DNA from: Sphaeroforma sirkka
Lineage: Eukaryota > Opisthokonta > Ichthyosporea > Ichthyophonida
Reading direction: 5' to 3'
NCBI GenBank assembly: GCA_001586965.3
Contig: LUCW03000263.1
Location: forward strand, 1-39,782
DNA: 39,782 bases
Shown here piece by piece: positions 26,691-37,863 of the stretch. The stretch's first letter is position 1. Each line of letters starts with the position of its first letter. The translations under genes and the position numbers were made by a program. The notes beneath the pieces are model-generated. The model saw only the letters and a program-made list of their open reading frames with translations. It ran no database searches and was not told where the DNA came from.

Positions 26691-27408
26691 TGTAATAGCC
26701 GGGCCTCCACATTAGACTCTTATGTTAATAAACGTACTCTTAAGCAGTACGTAAATTATAAACGTACTATTATAAGCACGTGTATTAAATGGTTTTTAAC
26801 GGTTCTATTTACAAGTACCTTTTCCATTTTACAAATCAGATATTTTGGCCCCGACCCATTAAAGGGACTGTGAACAAGGCCAAAGAGTATATTTGGAGTA
26901 GGTCTATTAAGAGACCTAGATAAACACTCCAAAATATACATCTGAATACTTCGGTAGCGAGATGGCTCAACCGAACATAGCTTTCTAGAGACCCTTGTGC
27001 CAGTCTGATGATGGCAAGTCAGCAATTCTTGATAAATAGCCAGTTATTGGTTGAGACAATAACTAAGGACATCAAGAGTATTTTTTACTTATTTACTTTT
27101 TTTTTTCAAAGGATAGGATTTTACTAGTTTTAGTAATTCGTGCGACGAAACAAGTAATACTAGTTTCGACGATAACGATAACGAAAACATAAATATAATC
27201 CCTTCGGCAAAATCAGTACTGGGAGAATGATATATAGGCAATGTCTCAGCCTTACAATCCCCCAGAGTATTGCTGATTTCTATGAGGCATACCTAACTTT
27301 ATTACCAGACTAAAATTCGTATACTTAGAAAACTTATTAAAAGAGTTTAATATTTTATTACGTTTAGTTGCTCTAAGATGTTCATACCGCCTTAAGAGAC
27401 CGATATTT
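26691..27408 (+). mobile_element. Presumed 3' LTR of element 1 and junction sequence
   Basis: After the purine-rich GCTGGGTGGGGGC comes TGTAATAGCCGGGCCTCC, similar to the other family's LTR start TGTAGAAATACGGCCTCC. The 3' LTR end is not defined; the sequence runs to about 27408 where homology to element 3 gag begins. It has an imperfect inverted repeat around 27124-27170 (ACTAGTTTTAGTAATTCG / AGTAATACTAGT). No ORF of note. Confidence 0.45.
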
Positions 27409-28031
27409 GCAACTAAACGTGATGGCAAGTGGAATGATAAACACAACTCTGTTAAGTGTACACCAGGGAAGCCAAACTTTAAACACTATATGAAAGAGTG
27501 TACTTCTTTCAAAAGTACTAACGGTTGGCACACAAAGGTGATTGCAAGGACATATTGGACGTCCAAGTTAAGTACTGACAGTTCCATATGTGTGCACTAG
27601 AGCAAGATTATGAGAAGAAGTTCAATAAAATCTTTACCAAAGGAGATGAACATATATTTCAAACCATTTATGTAAATGGAGAAAATGTTATTGCACTTTT
27701 TGATCCAGGGGCTGAAGTCTCTGCTATCTCACGCCGAGCAGCCTACGCTACAGACATAGCTATCCATAACGAAACAACTAATTCAATCTTGGTAAATGGC
27801 AAAGTTACCACTTGCGAAGAAGCCATTGATTGTGCATTCATAATGTTGTCAGATAGAAGAGAAGTAAAGACTTACTTAATCGTTACTGACATGTCTCAGA
27901 AATACGATTTAATTATAGGTATGACTGATCTTCTCGGTTTAGGTATAACTCTCACTGGTCTGCCTAATGGGCTAGACCCAAATAAAGATCAGTCACATGA
28001 CAATATATTAAAGATACCCTCCGGAAGGTGA
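27409..28031 (+). pseudogene. Element 2 gag zinc-finger remnant and protease
   Basis: A degraded Cys/His region (27409-27580) precedes an open segment from 27588. That segment has FDPGAEVSAISRR (protease active-site region with DPG) and YDLIIGMTDLLGLG (the Ile-Ile-Gly flap-end motif). The segment ends at TGA 28029-28031 next to the RT region. Confidence 0.75.
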
Positions 28032-29875
28032 AGCAAAGGATATGATTCCGCACTTTACCGATATAAATTTGGACTTAATTCTACAAAACAGGGAGATTGC
28101 AATAAATGACTGGTGCATATTTAAGTTCTCTAAAGGGTACGTCAAACTTGTCTTAACAAACGTCGACTTCTCTAAGATAAAGTGTTCTTCACATAACTAC
28201 GTGAGTTGAAGACACAAAACGTTGTCAAACCTCAAATTGAGGATTGGTTATAACAGGGTCTAATTGGAATCAATTATGATGCAACCCCAGTTAACTTAGC
28301 TCTCTTAGCGGTCGATCAATATAAATTCAATGGAACGTTCAGTTAAACAAGAGTAGTACTGGACCTGTCGCCTATCAACAAACCAATTCCGCAACATAGT
28401 TTTTCATTACCAAATACAAGCGAGATTCTACGCAAAATGAAAGGTGCGACTATCTTCACCAAGGTAGACTTAAAAGCTGCATTCCATCAATTACAGATGT
28501 ATGAGCCTCATAGGAAATACTTTTCCTTTACTTGGCAAGGTAAGAAGTACCAGTTTAAAGGTGCACCTGAAGGCTTACACATGTTACCTTCTTTCTTCCA
28601 ACAAGTTATGGTGAAACTATTTGCGGACCTGTCGGACAAACTATCAGTCTATTTAGATGATATAGTTATCTTTACAAAGACAGCACATGAACATGCTAAA
28701 CTCGTTAAGGAAGTCGTATAGCGACTAAACCATGCCAAACCTTATTGATCACAGTAAATCAAGATTGTTTCATAAAACTACGATCAAATGCCGGAGGCTC
28801 AACAATGTTTATCCCAGCATCAACCAAGGAGAGAATCTCAACTCAGAGATGGACACAGAAATATTACAGATGGAAATTAATCTCGGAGCCGAAGTGCCGG
28901 GAGTACAGAAACATCATTATAGAAAATCTCTGATGGGCATAAGGGCATCCCCAAATATCGGAGGAGTACGATCTAAACGTATAAGGCCAAAGATTACAAT
29001 GGAAGCCACGATCAGTTGAAGACGCGGCGACACTACCTTCGGATTGGATCATAGATTAAGTGAGAACCTTTTTCACCTTAAGAGGAGTTTTTTAATGGCT
29101 CAAGGATCACGAGTCCAATGCATATAAAAGCAGGGACTCGAATCAAATAAATCACAACTATTCACTTAAAAATTAAAACACTTTAAGATACTTTAATGTT
29201 TGAGAACAATAAACCTAAGATAAACGAGGACAAGTGTTCTTTTGCTAAAGATACTATACACTTACTTGGTTACAAGGTATCTGCAGCAGGGGTAGAAATT
29301 GATCCTGGCATGAAACAATTTCTGTTAGATTTATCAACACCGATTGCTGGAAGAGATGTGAACTCTGTGCGTGGGTTTGTTAACTTCTCGGATTCGGTAC
29401 CTCAACTTTCTCATTACTTAAAGCCTCTCAGTCACCTACGGCTGCACAAAGGATCTTTAGGACAGCTTTGGACTAAAGAATGTGATGATGCATTTAAGCT
29501 AGTCAAAAGTAAAGTAATGGACGCACCCATTATGCCATACCCTGAGGATGGCGTTTCATTCCAAGTAGCAACCGACGCTTCAGATCGAGCGGTAGGTGGA
29601 GTGCCTTACCAAACGATAAATGGTAAACCACGCTACATACAATTCTTCAGCAAGAGATATACTAAGAGTTAACGGACTTACCTCACCGTTAAACAAGAGC
29701 TCCTTGCTATAGTTATAGCGTTAAGACAATGTAAAGACCTGTCTTTATGGAACTTCACTGTCGCCTGTGATCAAAAGTCTTTAACATATTCAAAGAACAT
29801 GAACCCTGATTCACAGTTGGTGAGCCGCTAGCATAAAATTATTGCTAAGTTTGCTTTTAACATTACACACATACC
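28032..29875 (+). pseudogene. Element 2 RT and RNase H, interrupted
   Basis: RT segments include TIFTKVDLKAAFHQLQ, FKGAPEGLH and VYLDDIVIFT (active-site Asp pair), then a stop at 28719. A ~470 bp foreign segment splits RT. After it, DKCSFAKDTIHLLGYKVS resumes, followed by RNase H (VATDASDRAVGG). Stops include TAA at 29670-29672 and the TAG in CGC-TAG-CAT at 29828-29830, which is shared with element 3. Confidence 0.85.
28738..29213. mobile_element. ~470 bp insertion in element 2 RT, possible solo LTR of another family
   Basis: Absent from the matching place in element 3, where the RT reads straight through. The flanks read CCAAAC on the left and ATAAAC on the right, a possible short target duplication. 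It contains GCATATAAAAGC (TATA-like, near 29122) near the right end, as in an LTR promoter. No family recognised and ends are approximate. Confidence 0.45.
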
Positions 29876-29879
29876 AGGA

Positions 29880-30610
29880 ATACATAACCATCTTCCTGAC
29901 ATGCTCTCTCGACTTATCCCTGACTACCAGAAAACAGTCAAAGAGTTGTTAGCAACCGATTGGATGCTTAATAAAAAATTGTTTAACCTCGCTCAATCAA
30001 GATGAGGTCCATTTACTATTGATACGTTCGCCACAGAGCATAATAAACAGGTTTATTATTATAGGTCGTTGACTCATCCTAAAGGTGATGCCTTTCAACT
30101 TAACTTATCAAAGCATTATGAGTGGGCTAAACCACCTTGGCAACTAATCGCACAGTTGTTGGATTTGTTAATATTACGAAATCTACCATTACGCTGTGTT
30201 GTCCCTTACGTAGCTCCGACCCATGGATACGTGATTTAATTAATATGATAAAAGACGAACCTATCTATGTCGACCGTGAAACCGACATGTTCTTATATCA
30301 GGGATCCTATTCTATTGAGAAGATACCTTGGAAACACACCAACGTTTGTCGCGTCGGTCCTGCAGGTACCACTAAGTGGAATCCCTCAACCGAGTTCCTT
30401 AGCTAAACTAGAGGAGTCTAAGGAGTTTGAACAAAAGCTCAAGACTCGTACAACACATGCACCCAGCAAGAATGCAGTCGAGGTAATGCCGATTGAGACG
30501 GCAATAGATCGTAAAAACATGAAACTAGCTAAGGCCATGGATCAAAGACTCAAAGCTCTAAGTGAACCTGAAGCTCGCACTCAACTACTTAAAGCGCTTC
30601 TTTAAGAACA
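29880..30610 (+). pseudogene. Element 2 methyltransferase-like domain and linker
   Basis: Same domain as in element 1, but degraded: TGA at 30003-30005 where element 3 has Trp. The motif reads KPPW (30129-30140) instead of NPPW, and there is a frame change near 30160. The following LTLCCPLRSSDPW and the linker helix (TAIDRKNMKLAKAMDQRL) are preserved. Confidence 0.6.
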
Positions 30611-30722
30611 GCCAGGAGTTGCGAAACAACTGAAGAAGATACTTCAACAATCTAATGTTGTTATTTACGTATCTCAGGAGTCTACCCCTCCTGATACTGA
30701 AGCTGCCCTATCTAACGGGACC

Positions 30723-32273
30723 ATGGTTCATCCAGCCAGCGTTACACAGAATCTGATTGACTTAAAAGAGCTCGAGAGTAGAGTTAAAATAATACATAAT
30801 TTAACTCATCGAGCATGTGAGCATACTTATAAGATGGCTATTCGTACAGGGCTTGATCACCCGGCGCTGAAAGAAACCATACGTGAAGTATACCGACGCT
30901 GTACTGATTGTGAAAAGAACCAGATCAAGCGCTACGGTTGGGCACCCCTAAAAAGTGTGACAGAAGACCAACCGATACGCCGAGTCATAGTCGATTTGGT
31001 TAAACTCCCGCGATCCAAGCATACTAGCGATGTATACATCTGTCATTTTTTATGTGTAGCTTCGGGCTATAACTTACTTTATGCAATACTGAACAAACGC
31101 CCGCAAACAGTGGCAGAGTTATGCTATCACGTATTTAATGACTTCGGTTTCCCCCGAGTACTATGTTCTGATAACGGTAGTGAGTTTTGTACCGACGTAA
31201 TGGAGGCACTTATACTCGTATCAGGCATGACCCATAGGCGTGGTGTTCCTTACAAACCTCAAACGCAGGGTGCAAATGAGACACGTCATAGAGAACTAAA
31301 AAACTATTGCGTGACGTTGAGGATATGTTGAAATGAGTTCAAACTCGAGTGAATAACTGTATGAGTCCTCAAACTGGAACTCTCCCATTTCATTATTTCT
31401 TTGGTCGCTATAGTGAATTACAAGCAACGTTTGACAAAACTGCGTCCGAAAAACACGTTACTCCGTGGCTACAAAAGATCGAGCATATGCAGAACGTTGT
31501 TTACCCCTGTTTACTCGAGCACAAGAACGCGTCCTCCTTAAAGCGTATGACCGATGGAATAACACTAAAAACATTTACAGTTCAAATTTGGCGATTATGT
31601 TAGCATTATAAATCGCAATACCAACGTTTCAGAACTCTTTTCTAAGACAATTTGACCTTTGTTATTTCCTACCATGATGAGAAGAGTAATACTTACGAAG
31701 TGAATAACATTGATGGTACTAGCGCAACCAATCTAGGCACTCACCGTTTCCCTACCTCCGAACTCTCATTCGCTCGCTCATTTTGATTCTGATGCCCCAG
31801 TTATGGAGTCACAAGTCAAAGATATAATTGATAAAACATCCGAAGACGGTTACATTTACTACAAGACCCGTTTTATGGATGGGACAGTAGCTTGGCTAAC
31901 CTCCGATGCGTTTCGCTAATCTCGCAACTTCCTTCGTATCTTTAATAAGAAATGGAATAAGCGTTTACATAAGAACAAACGAGATAAACGGAAAGGATTT
32001 CCTCAGGTGACTACAAACCCTGACGGATATGAAGTTATCTATTTGCCACCTACTTCCTATGTGACTAAACTTTCTGATCTGCTTACCAACAGAGCAGAAA
32101 TTCTTCGAACTTACCTACTAGTGAAGGACAGCCTTTGGCTATTACCTTACCAAATAATAAACGTAAGGCGCCTACATCGGAAATGGTTACTGCACCAAAT
32201 ACTAAACGACATAGAGTACAACATGAGTCTTGAACTCGTCCATAAAGGCACATACATACTCGATAAGCCATGA
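30723..32273 (+). pseudogene. Element 2 integrase (broken)
   Basis: Zinc-binding part (HNLTHRACEH, then CTDCEKNQIKRYG), catalytic residues in VIVDLVKLP, CSDNGSEFC and GANETRH with DD35E spacing. Compared with element 3 it has lost about 12 and 11 bases near 31307-31340, and frame is lost after 31322. Later segments (31349-31603, 32007-32273) are recognisable as the GPF and chromodomain-like end with frameshifts. Confidence 0.85.
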
Positions 32274-32359
32274 CCGAAACCGTTTAACTTTGATTTTTTG
32301 CTTTGCAAACTAGATCGTACCTTCACGTACGTTCGTCGTTCTAGAAGCTACTAGGGCTA

Positions 32360-32917
32360 TGTAGAAATACGGCCTCCGGTCAGTCTAAAATATCAAGATC
32401 AAATGAGATAACACATCGATTTTTATTTGTATCTGAAATAATTTAATACAAGTTCTTCTTCCAATATTTCCAAAGTGTTCTAAAATCCACTTTGATGGCT
32501 CCAATAGCCTGAGTATTTGGTATGACTCAATTACTTGGACTTTTTTGAGACGACAATCGATGTGGGATACTATAAACTAAATTTATAATCTCTGAACTAC
32601 TACTTACAGGTTTTGGTCTTCCCGCCAATCTCCGAAATCCAATAGTCTTCTTTTTATTTAAATTTTCTTTTGATGGAACTTTATTTCTATTAGCTAATGT
32701 ATTAACTTAACTTACGTTCTTGTCTATCTACAAATTAGGCATGTGGTTATGAACACTCAGTACTTCTAGTGAAGATTATTCAATAAAGAACTAGAGGTAC
32801 GTCCTGTGTGATTGAAGATATTAAGGCTCTTACCAAGAGGCAGTCCCGATCATTCTTACACAAGCTGCCACTGACTTAAATTGTATCTTAGTTTATATAA
32901 CAAATTTTAAAACATAG
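32360..32917 (+). mobile_element. 3' LTR of element 2, truncated
   Basis: Starts TGTAGAAATACGGCCTCCGG after the internal end. It is similar to the reverse complements of 22156-22832 and 33380-33972. It stops matching at about 32917, short of the LTR 3' end, where the palindrome centre begins. Confidence 0.8.
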
Positions 32918-33294
32918 AAATATCCATAGATGTGTACGGAGGTGCCAGTTAGTATGTAACTGTAATGTGCGTTCGTATGTAGGCGCCCCCAGACTGTCTT
33001 CCAGCAACTGTACAATACAGTGATTAAGTAAACTCTGTTTAAATCCGCATCATTCTGACTGCGTTCATGAGCGCGACGGCGATTCTCCATTAGATACGTC
33101 ATCTGTTCCATAATCGGAACGGTCGTCAACCTTTCGTGGCCTTTAGCTATTTTCTGGATTGTCGGATCTACCGTTGCCCGAGTCTCATGCGAGTAGATCT
33201 GAGTAATCTGCAGCTCTGGTGTTCGATCGATCAGTTTATTGTGATTAGTTTTTATATAATCTAGTGTTGACTGTTCTGCTTTGAAATGGTTCAA
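32893..33294 (-). CDS. Unrecognised ORF at the palindrome centre
   Basis: 133-codon minus-strand ORF spanning the unique centre and ending just inside the left LTR. The first ~90 residues have coding-like composition: helical and charged, for example VDPTIQKIAKGHERL and MEQMTYLMENRRRAHERS. The last ~40 look like random translation, so the real exon or fragment probably ends near 33025. No domain recognised. It could be a host exon, a Gag fragment, or the original target locus of the retroelements. Confidence 0.35.
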   Translation of the reverse strand: MNHFKAEQSTLDYIKTNHNKLIDRTPELQITQIYSHETRATVDPTIQKIAKGHERLTTVPIMEQMTYLMENRRRAHERSQNDADLNRVYLITVLYSCWKTVWGRLHTNAHYSYILTGTSVHIYGYFYVLKFVI

Positions 33295-33379
33295 AACCTT
33301 ATAGAACCGTTGTAGCCTTTATCCTTCGGCGAACCTGATATCTGAGGGTTTTCCCTTTAAAAGTGTCCCCTTTGTATTG

Positions 33380-33972
33380 TAAACTTCGATGGAAATTACT
33401 AGGTTTCAAATTATATTAAACTAAAATACAATTTAGTCAGTTAGGATTTAGCAGAGGTAGCTTGTGTAAGAATGATTGGGACTGTCTCTTGTTAAGAGCC
33501 TAAATATCCTCGATCACACAGGGCGTACCTCTAGCTGTTCTTTATTGAATAATTTTCACTAGAAGTACTAAATGTTCATGACCACTTGCCTAATTTGTAA
33601 ATAGACATAATAACGTAAGTCACGTTAATACATTCGCTGATATAAATAAAGTTCCATCTGAAGAAAAGTTAAAAAAAGAAAAAGACTTATTGGATTTTGG
33701 AGATTGGCGGGAGGACCAAAATCTATAAGTAGTAGTTCGGAGATTATAAAATTTAGTTTATAATATCCTACATCTACTAATGTCTCAAATAGGTCCAAGT
33801 TGATGAGTCATACCAAATACTCAGGCTATTGGAGCCATCAAAGTGAATTTAGAACACTTTGCAAATATTGGAAATAGAGCTTGTATTAAATTATTTAAAA
33901 TACAAATAAAAACCAATGTATTCTCTCAATTGATCTTGATATTTTAGACTGACCGGAGGCCGTATTTCTACA
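33380..33972 (-). mobile_element. 3' LTR of element 3, truncated
   Basis: On the minus strand it starts TGTAGAAATACGGCCTCCGG at 33972 and runs down to about 33380. It is closely similar to the solo LTR at 22156-22832, including the stretch around AAAAAAGAAAAAGACTTATTGG. It lacks the last ~80 bp present in the solo LTR. Confidence 0.82.
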
Positions 33973-34098
33973 TAGCCCTAGTAGCTTCTAGAACGACGAA
34001 CGTACGTGAAGGTACGATCTAGTTTGCAAAGCAAAAAATCAAAGTTAAACGGTTTCGGTCATGGCTTATCGAGTATGTATGTGCCTTTATGGACGAGT

Positions 34099-35625
34099 TC
34101 AAGACTCATGTTGTACTCTATGTCGTTTAGTATTTGGTGCAGTAACCATTTCCGATGTAGGCGCCTTACGTTTATTATTTGGTAAGGTAATAGCCAAAGG
34201 CTGTTCTTCATTAGTAAGTAAGTTTGAACAATTTTCTGCACTGTTGGTAAGCAGATCAGAAAGTTTAGTCACGTAGGAAGTAGGTGGCAAATAGGGAATT
34301 TCAGATCCGTCAGGGTTTGTAGTCACCTGAGGAAACCCTTTTCGTTTATCTCGTGTGTTCTTATGTAAACGCTTATTCCATTTCTTATTAAAGACACGAA
34401 GAAAGTCGAGAGATTCACGAAATGCATCGGAGGTTAGCCAAGCTACTGTCCCATCCATGAAACGGGTCTTGTAGTAAGTGTAACCGTCTTCGGATGTTTT
34501 GTCAATTATATCTTTGACTTGTGACTCCATAACTGGTACATCAGAATCAAATGAGCGAGCGAATGAGAGTTCGGAGGCAGGGATACGGTGAGTGCCTAGA
34601 TTAGTTGCGCTAGTACCATCAATGTTATTCACTTCGTAAGTATCACTCTTCTCATCATGGTAGGAAATAACAAAAGGTCCTATCGTCTTAGAAAAGAGTT
34701 CGGTAACGTTGGCGTTTCGATTTATAATGTTAACGTAATCGCCGACTTTGAACTGAACAATGTTCTTAGTGTTATTCCATCGGTCATACGCTTTAAGTAG
34801 GACACGATTCTTGTGCTCGAGTAAACAGGGGTAAACAACGTTCTGCATAAGCTCAATCTTTTGTAGCCACGGAGTAACGTGTTTCTCGGGCGCAGTTTTA
34901 TCAAACGTTGCTTGTAATTCACTATAGCGGCCAAAGAAATAGTGAAACGGGAGTGTTCCAGTTTGAGGATTCATGCAGTTATTCATTTGAGTCTGAACCC
35001 ATTTCAAATGATAAGGCCACATATCCTCAACGTCGTCTAGTGCGGTACGCAACAGTTTCTTAAGTTCTCTATGACGTGTCTCATTTGCACCCTGCGTTTG
35101 AGGTTTGTAAGGAACACCACGCCTATGGGTCATGCCTGATACGAGTATAAGTGCCTCCATTACGTCGGTACAAAACTCACTACCGTTATCAGAACATAGT
35201 ACTCGGGGAAACCGAAGTCATTAAAGACATGATAGTATAATTCTGCCACTGTTTGTGGACGTTTGTTCGGTATTGCATAAAGCAAGTTATAGCCCGAAGC
35301 CACACATAACAAATGACAGATATATACATCGCCAGTATGCTTGGATCGCGGGAGTTTAACCAAATCGACTATGACTCGGCGCATCGGTTGGTCTTCTGAG
35401 GGGTGCCCAACCGTATCGCTTGATCTGGTTCTTTTCACAATCAGTACAGCGTCGGTATACTTCACGTATGGTTTCTTTCAGCGCCGGGTGATCAAGCCCT
35501 GCACGAATAGCCATTTTATAAGTATGCTCATATGCTCGATGCGTTAAATTATGTATAATTTTAACTCTACTTTCGAGCTCCTCTAAGTCAGTCAGATTCT
35601 GCGTAACGCTGGCTGGATGAACCAT
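34099..35625 (-). pseudogene. Element 3 integrase
   Basis: Zinc-binding part at 35625-35400 (HNLTHRAYEH, CTDCEKNQIKRYG), core at 35400-35050 (VIVDLVKLP, GANETRHRELK), then the GPF module (TIGPFVIS) and chromodomain-like end (DGYTYYKTRFMDGTVAWLTS). Two frame breaks: one in the upstream linker near 35395, and one in the C run near 35205-35210, which has four C where element 2 has five and falls just before the second catalytic Asp. The 34099-35160 ORF is otherwise complete. Confidence 0.88.
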
Positions 35626-35933
35626 AGTCCTGTTGGAAAGGGCAACCTCAGTATCAGGAGGGTAGAGTCCTGAGATACATAATTGACAACATTGGATTGT
35701 TGAAGTATCTTCTTCAGTTGTTTCGCAACTCCCGGCTGTTCTTTAAGCAGCGCTTTAAGTAGTTGAGTGCGAGCTTCAGGTTCTCTTAGAGTTTTGAGTC
35801 TTTGATCCATGGCCTTAGCTAGTTCCATGTTTTTACGATCTAATGCCGTTTCAATCGGCATTACCTCGACTGCAATCTTGTTGGGTGCATGTGTTGTACG
35901 AGTCTTGAGCTTTTGTTCAAACTCTTTAGACTC
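35592..35933 (-). pseudogene. Element 3 linker between methyltransferase-like domain and integrase
   Basis: Helical, charged linker (ALDRKNMELAKAMDQRL, then EPEARTQLLKALLKEQPG) equivalent to 30420-30720 of element 2. It is not a catalytic domain I recognise. Confidence 0.5.
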
Positions 35934-36446
35934 CTATAGTTTAGCTAAGAATTCGGTTGAGGGTTTCCACTTAGTGGTACCTGCAGGACCGATGCGACAA
36001 ACAATGGTGTGTTTCCAAGGCGTCTTCTTAATAGAATAGGATCCCTGATACAAGAACGTGTCGGTTTCACGGTCGACATAAATAGGTTCGTCTTGAATCA
36101 TATTAATTAAATCACGTATCCATGGGTCGGAGTTACGTAAGGGACAACACAGCGTAATGGTAGATTTCGTAATATTAACATAATTTAACAACTGTGCGAT
36201 AAGTTGACAAGGTGGGTTAGCCCACGCATTATGCTTTGATAAGTCAAGCTGAAATGCATCACCTATAGGATGAGTCAACGACCTATATTCAGAAACCTGT
36301 TTGTTATGTTCTGCGGCGAACATATCAACAGTAAATGGACCCCATCGTGATTGAGCGAGGTTAAACCATTTCTTATTTAGCATCCAATCGGTTGCTAACA
36401 ACTCTTTGACTGTTTTCTGGTAGTCAGGGATAAGTCGAGAGAGCAT
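35934..36446 (-). CDS. Element 3 methyltransferase-like pol domain
   Basis: Open 170-codon segment: GPFTVDMFAAEHNKQ, then GDAFQLDLSKHNAWANPPC (motif at 36207-36218 reads NPPC rather than NPPW), then ITLCCPLRNSDPWIRDLI. Same place and layout as in element 1, with high conservation across the two subfamilies. Confidence 0.6.
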   Translation of the reverse strand: MLSRLIPDYQKTVKELLATDWMLNKKWFNLAQSRWGPFTVDMFAAEHNKQVSEYRSLTHPIGDAFQLDLSKHNAWANPPCQLIAQLLNYVNITKSTITLCCPLRNSDPWIRDLINMIQDEPIYVDRETDTFLYQGSYSIKKTPWKHTIVCRIGPAGTTKWKPSTEFLAKL

Positions 36447-36486
36447 GTCAGGAAGATGGTTATGTATTCCTGGTATGTGTGTAATG

Positions 36487-37838
36487 TTAAAAGCAAACTT
36501 AGCAATAATTTTATGCTAGCGGCTCACCAACTGTGAATCAGGGTTCATGTTCTTTGAATATGTTAAAGACTTTTGATCACAGGCGACAGTGAAGTTCCAT
36601 AAAGACAGGTCTTTACATTGTCTTAGCGCAGTAACTATAGCAAGGAGCTCTTGTTTAACGGTAGGGTAATTCCGTTGACTCTTATTATAACTCTTGCTAA
36701 AGAATTGTATGTAGCGCGGTTTACCATTTATCGTTTGGTAAAGCACTCCACCCACCGCTCGATCTGAAGCGTCGGTTGCTACTTGGAATGGGACACCATC
36801 CACAGGGTACTGCATGATGGGTGCGTCCATTACTTTACTTTTGACTAGTTTAAATGCATCATGACATTCTTTAGTCCAAAGCTTTCCCAAAGGTCCTTTG
36901 TGCAGCCGTAGGTGACTGAAAGGCTTTAAGTAATGAGAAAGATGCGGTACCGAATCCGAGAAGAAGTTAACAAACCCACACACAGAGTTCACATCTCTTC
37001 CAGTAATTGGTGTTGATAAATCCAACAGAAACTGTTTCTTGCCAGGATCAATTTCTACCCCTGCTGCAGATACTTTGTAGCCAAGTAAGTGTATAGTATC
37101 TTTAGCAAACGAACACTTGTCTTCGTTAATCTTAAGTTTAGCATGATTAAGTCGCTTTAAGACTTCTTTAACGAGTTTAGCATGTTCATGTGCTGTCTTT
37201 GTAAAAAAATAACTATATCATCTAAATAGACTGATACGTTATACGACAGGTCCGCAAATAGTTCCATCATAACTTGTTGGAAGAAAGAAGGTAACATGTG
37301 TAAGCCTTCAGGTGCACCTTTAAACTGGTACTTCTTACCTTGCCAAGTAAAGGAAAAGTATTTCCTATGAGGCTCATATATTTGTAATTGATGGAATGCG
37401 GCTTTTAAGTCTATCTTGGAAAAGATAGTCGCACCCTCCATTTTTGCGTAGTATCTCGCTTATCTTAGGTAAGGGAAAACTATGTTGCGGAATTAGTTTG
37501 TTGATTGGCGACAGGTCTAGTACTACTCTTGTTTTACTAAACGTTCCATCAGATTTATATTGATCGACCGCTAAGAGAGCTAAGTTAACTGGGGTTGCAT
37601 CATAATTGATTTCAATTAGACCCTGTTTAAACCAATCTTCGATTTGGGTTTTGACAACGTCTTTGTGTCTCCAACTCACGTAGTTATGTGAAGGACACTT
37701 TAACTTAGAGAAGTCGACGTTTGTTAAGTCAAGTCTAACGTACCCATTAGAGAACTTAAACATACACCAGTCAGTTATTGCAATCTTCCTGTTTTGTATA
37801 ATTAAGTTCATAATTATATCGGTGAAGTGCGGAATCAT
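36487..37838 (-). pseudogene. Element 3 RT and RNase H (broken)
   Basis: RT N-terminal part 37838-37430 (NLALLAVDQYKSDG, RVVLDLSPINKLIP), middle 37441-37157 (KIDLKAAFHQLQI, VYLDDIVIF), RNase H 37025-36516 (VATDASDRAVGG, KQELLAIV, ACDQKSL). Frame breaks lie near 37440 and in a T run at about 37202-37208. TAG replaces the Trp codon seen in element 1 (36516-36518), exactly as in element 2. Confidence 0.88.
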
Positions 37839-37863
37839 ATCCTTTGCTTCACCTTCCGGAGGT

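Larger units (their letters stand above)
27409..32359 (+). mobile_element. Ty3/gypsy retrotransposon element 2, 5'-truncated (left arm of the palindrome)
   Basis: Begins in the gag zinc-finger region and continues through protease, RT, RNase H, methyltransferase-like domain and integrase to a 3' LTR at 32360. It mirrors element 3 on the opposite strand. It is strongly decayed: many stops, small deletions in integrase near 31305-31345, and a ~470 bp insertion in RT. Its 5' LTR and most of gag are missing. Confidence 0.9.

Noticed and set aside
34061-34276. Plus-strand ORF of 71 codons
   Set aside because: Antisense to the end of element 3 integrase and repeated at 32271-32083 by the palindrome; no independent support.
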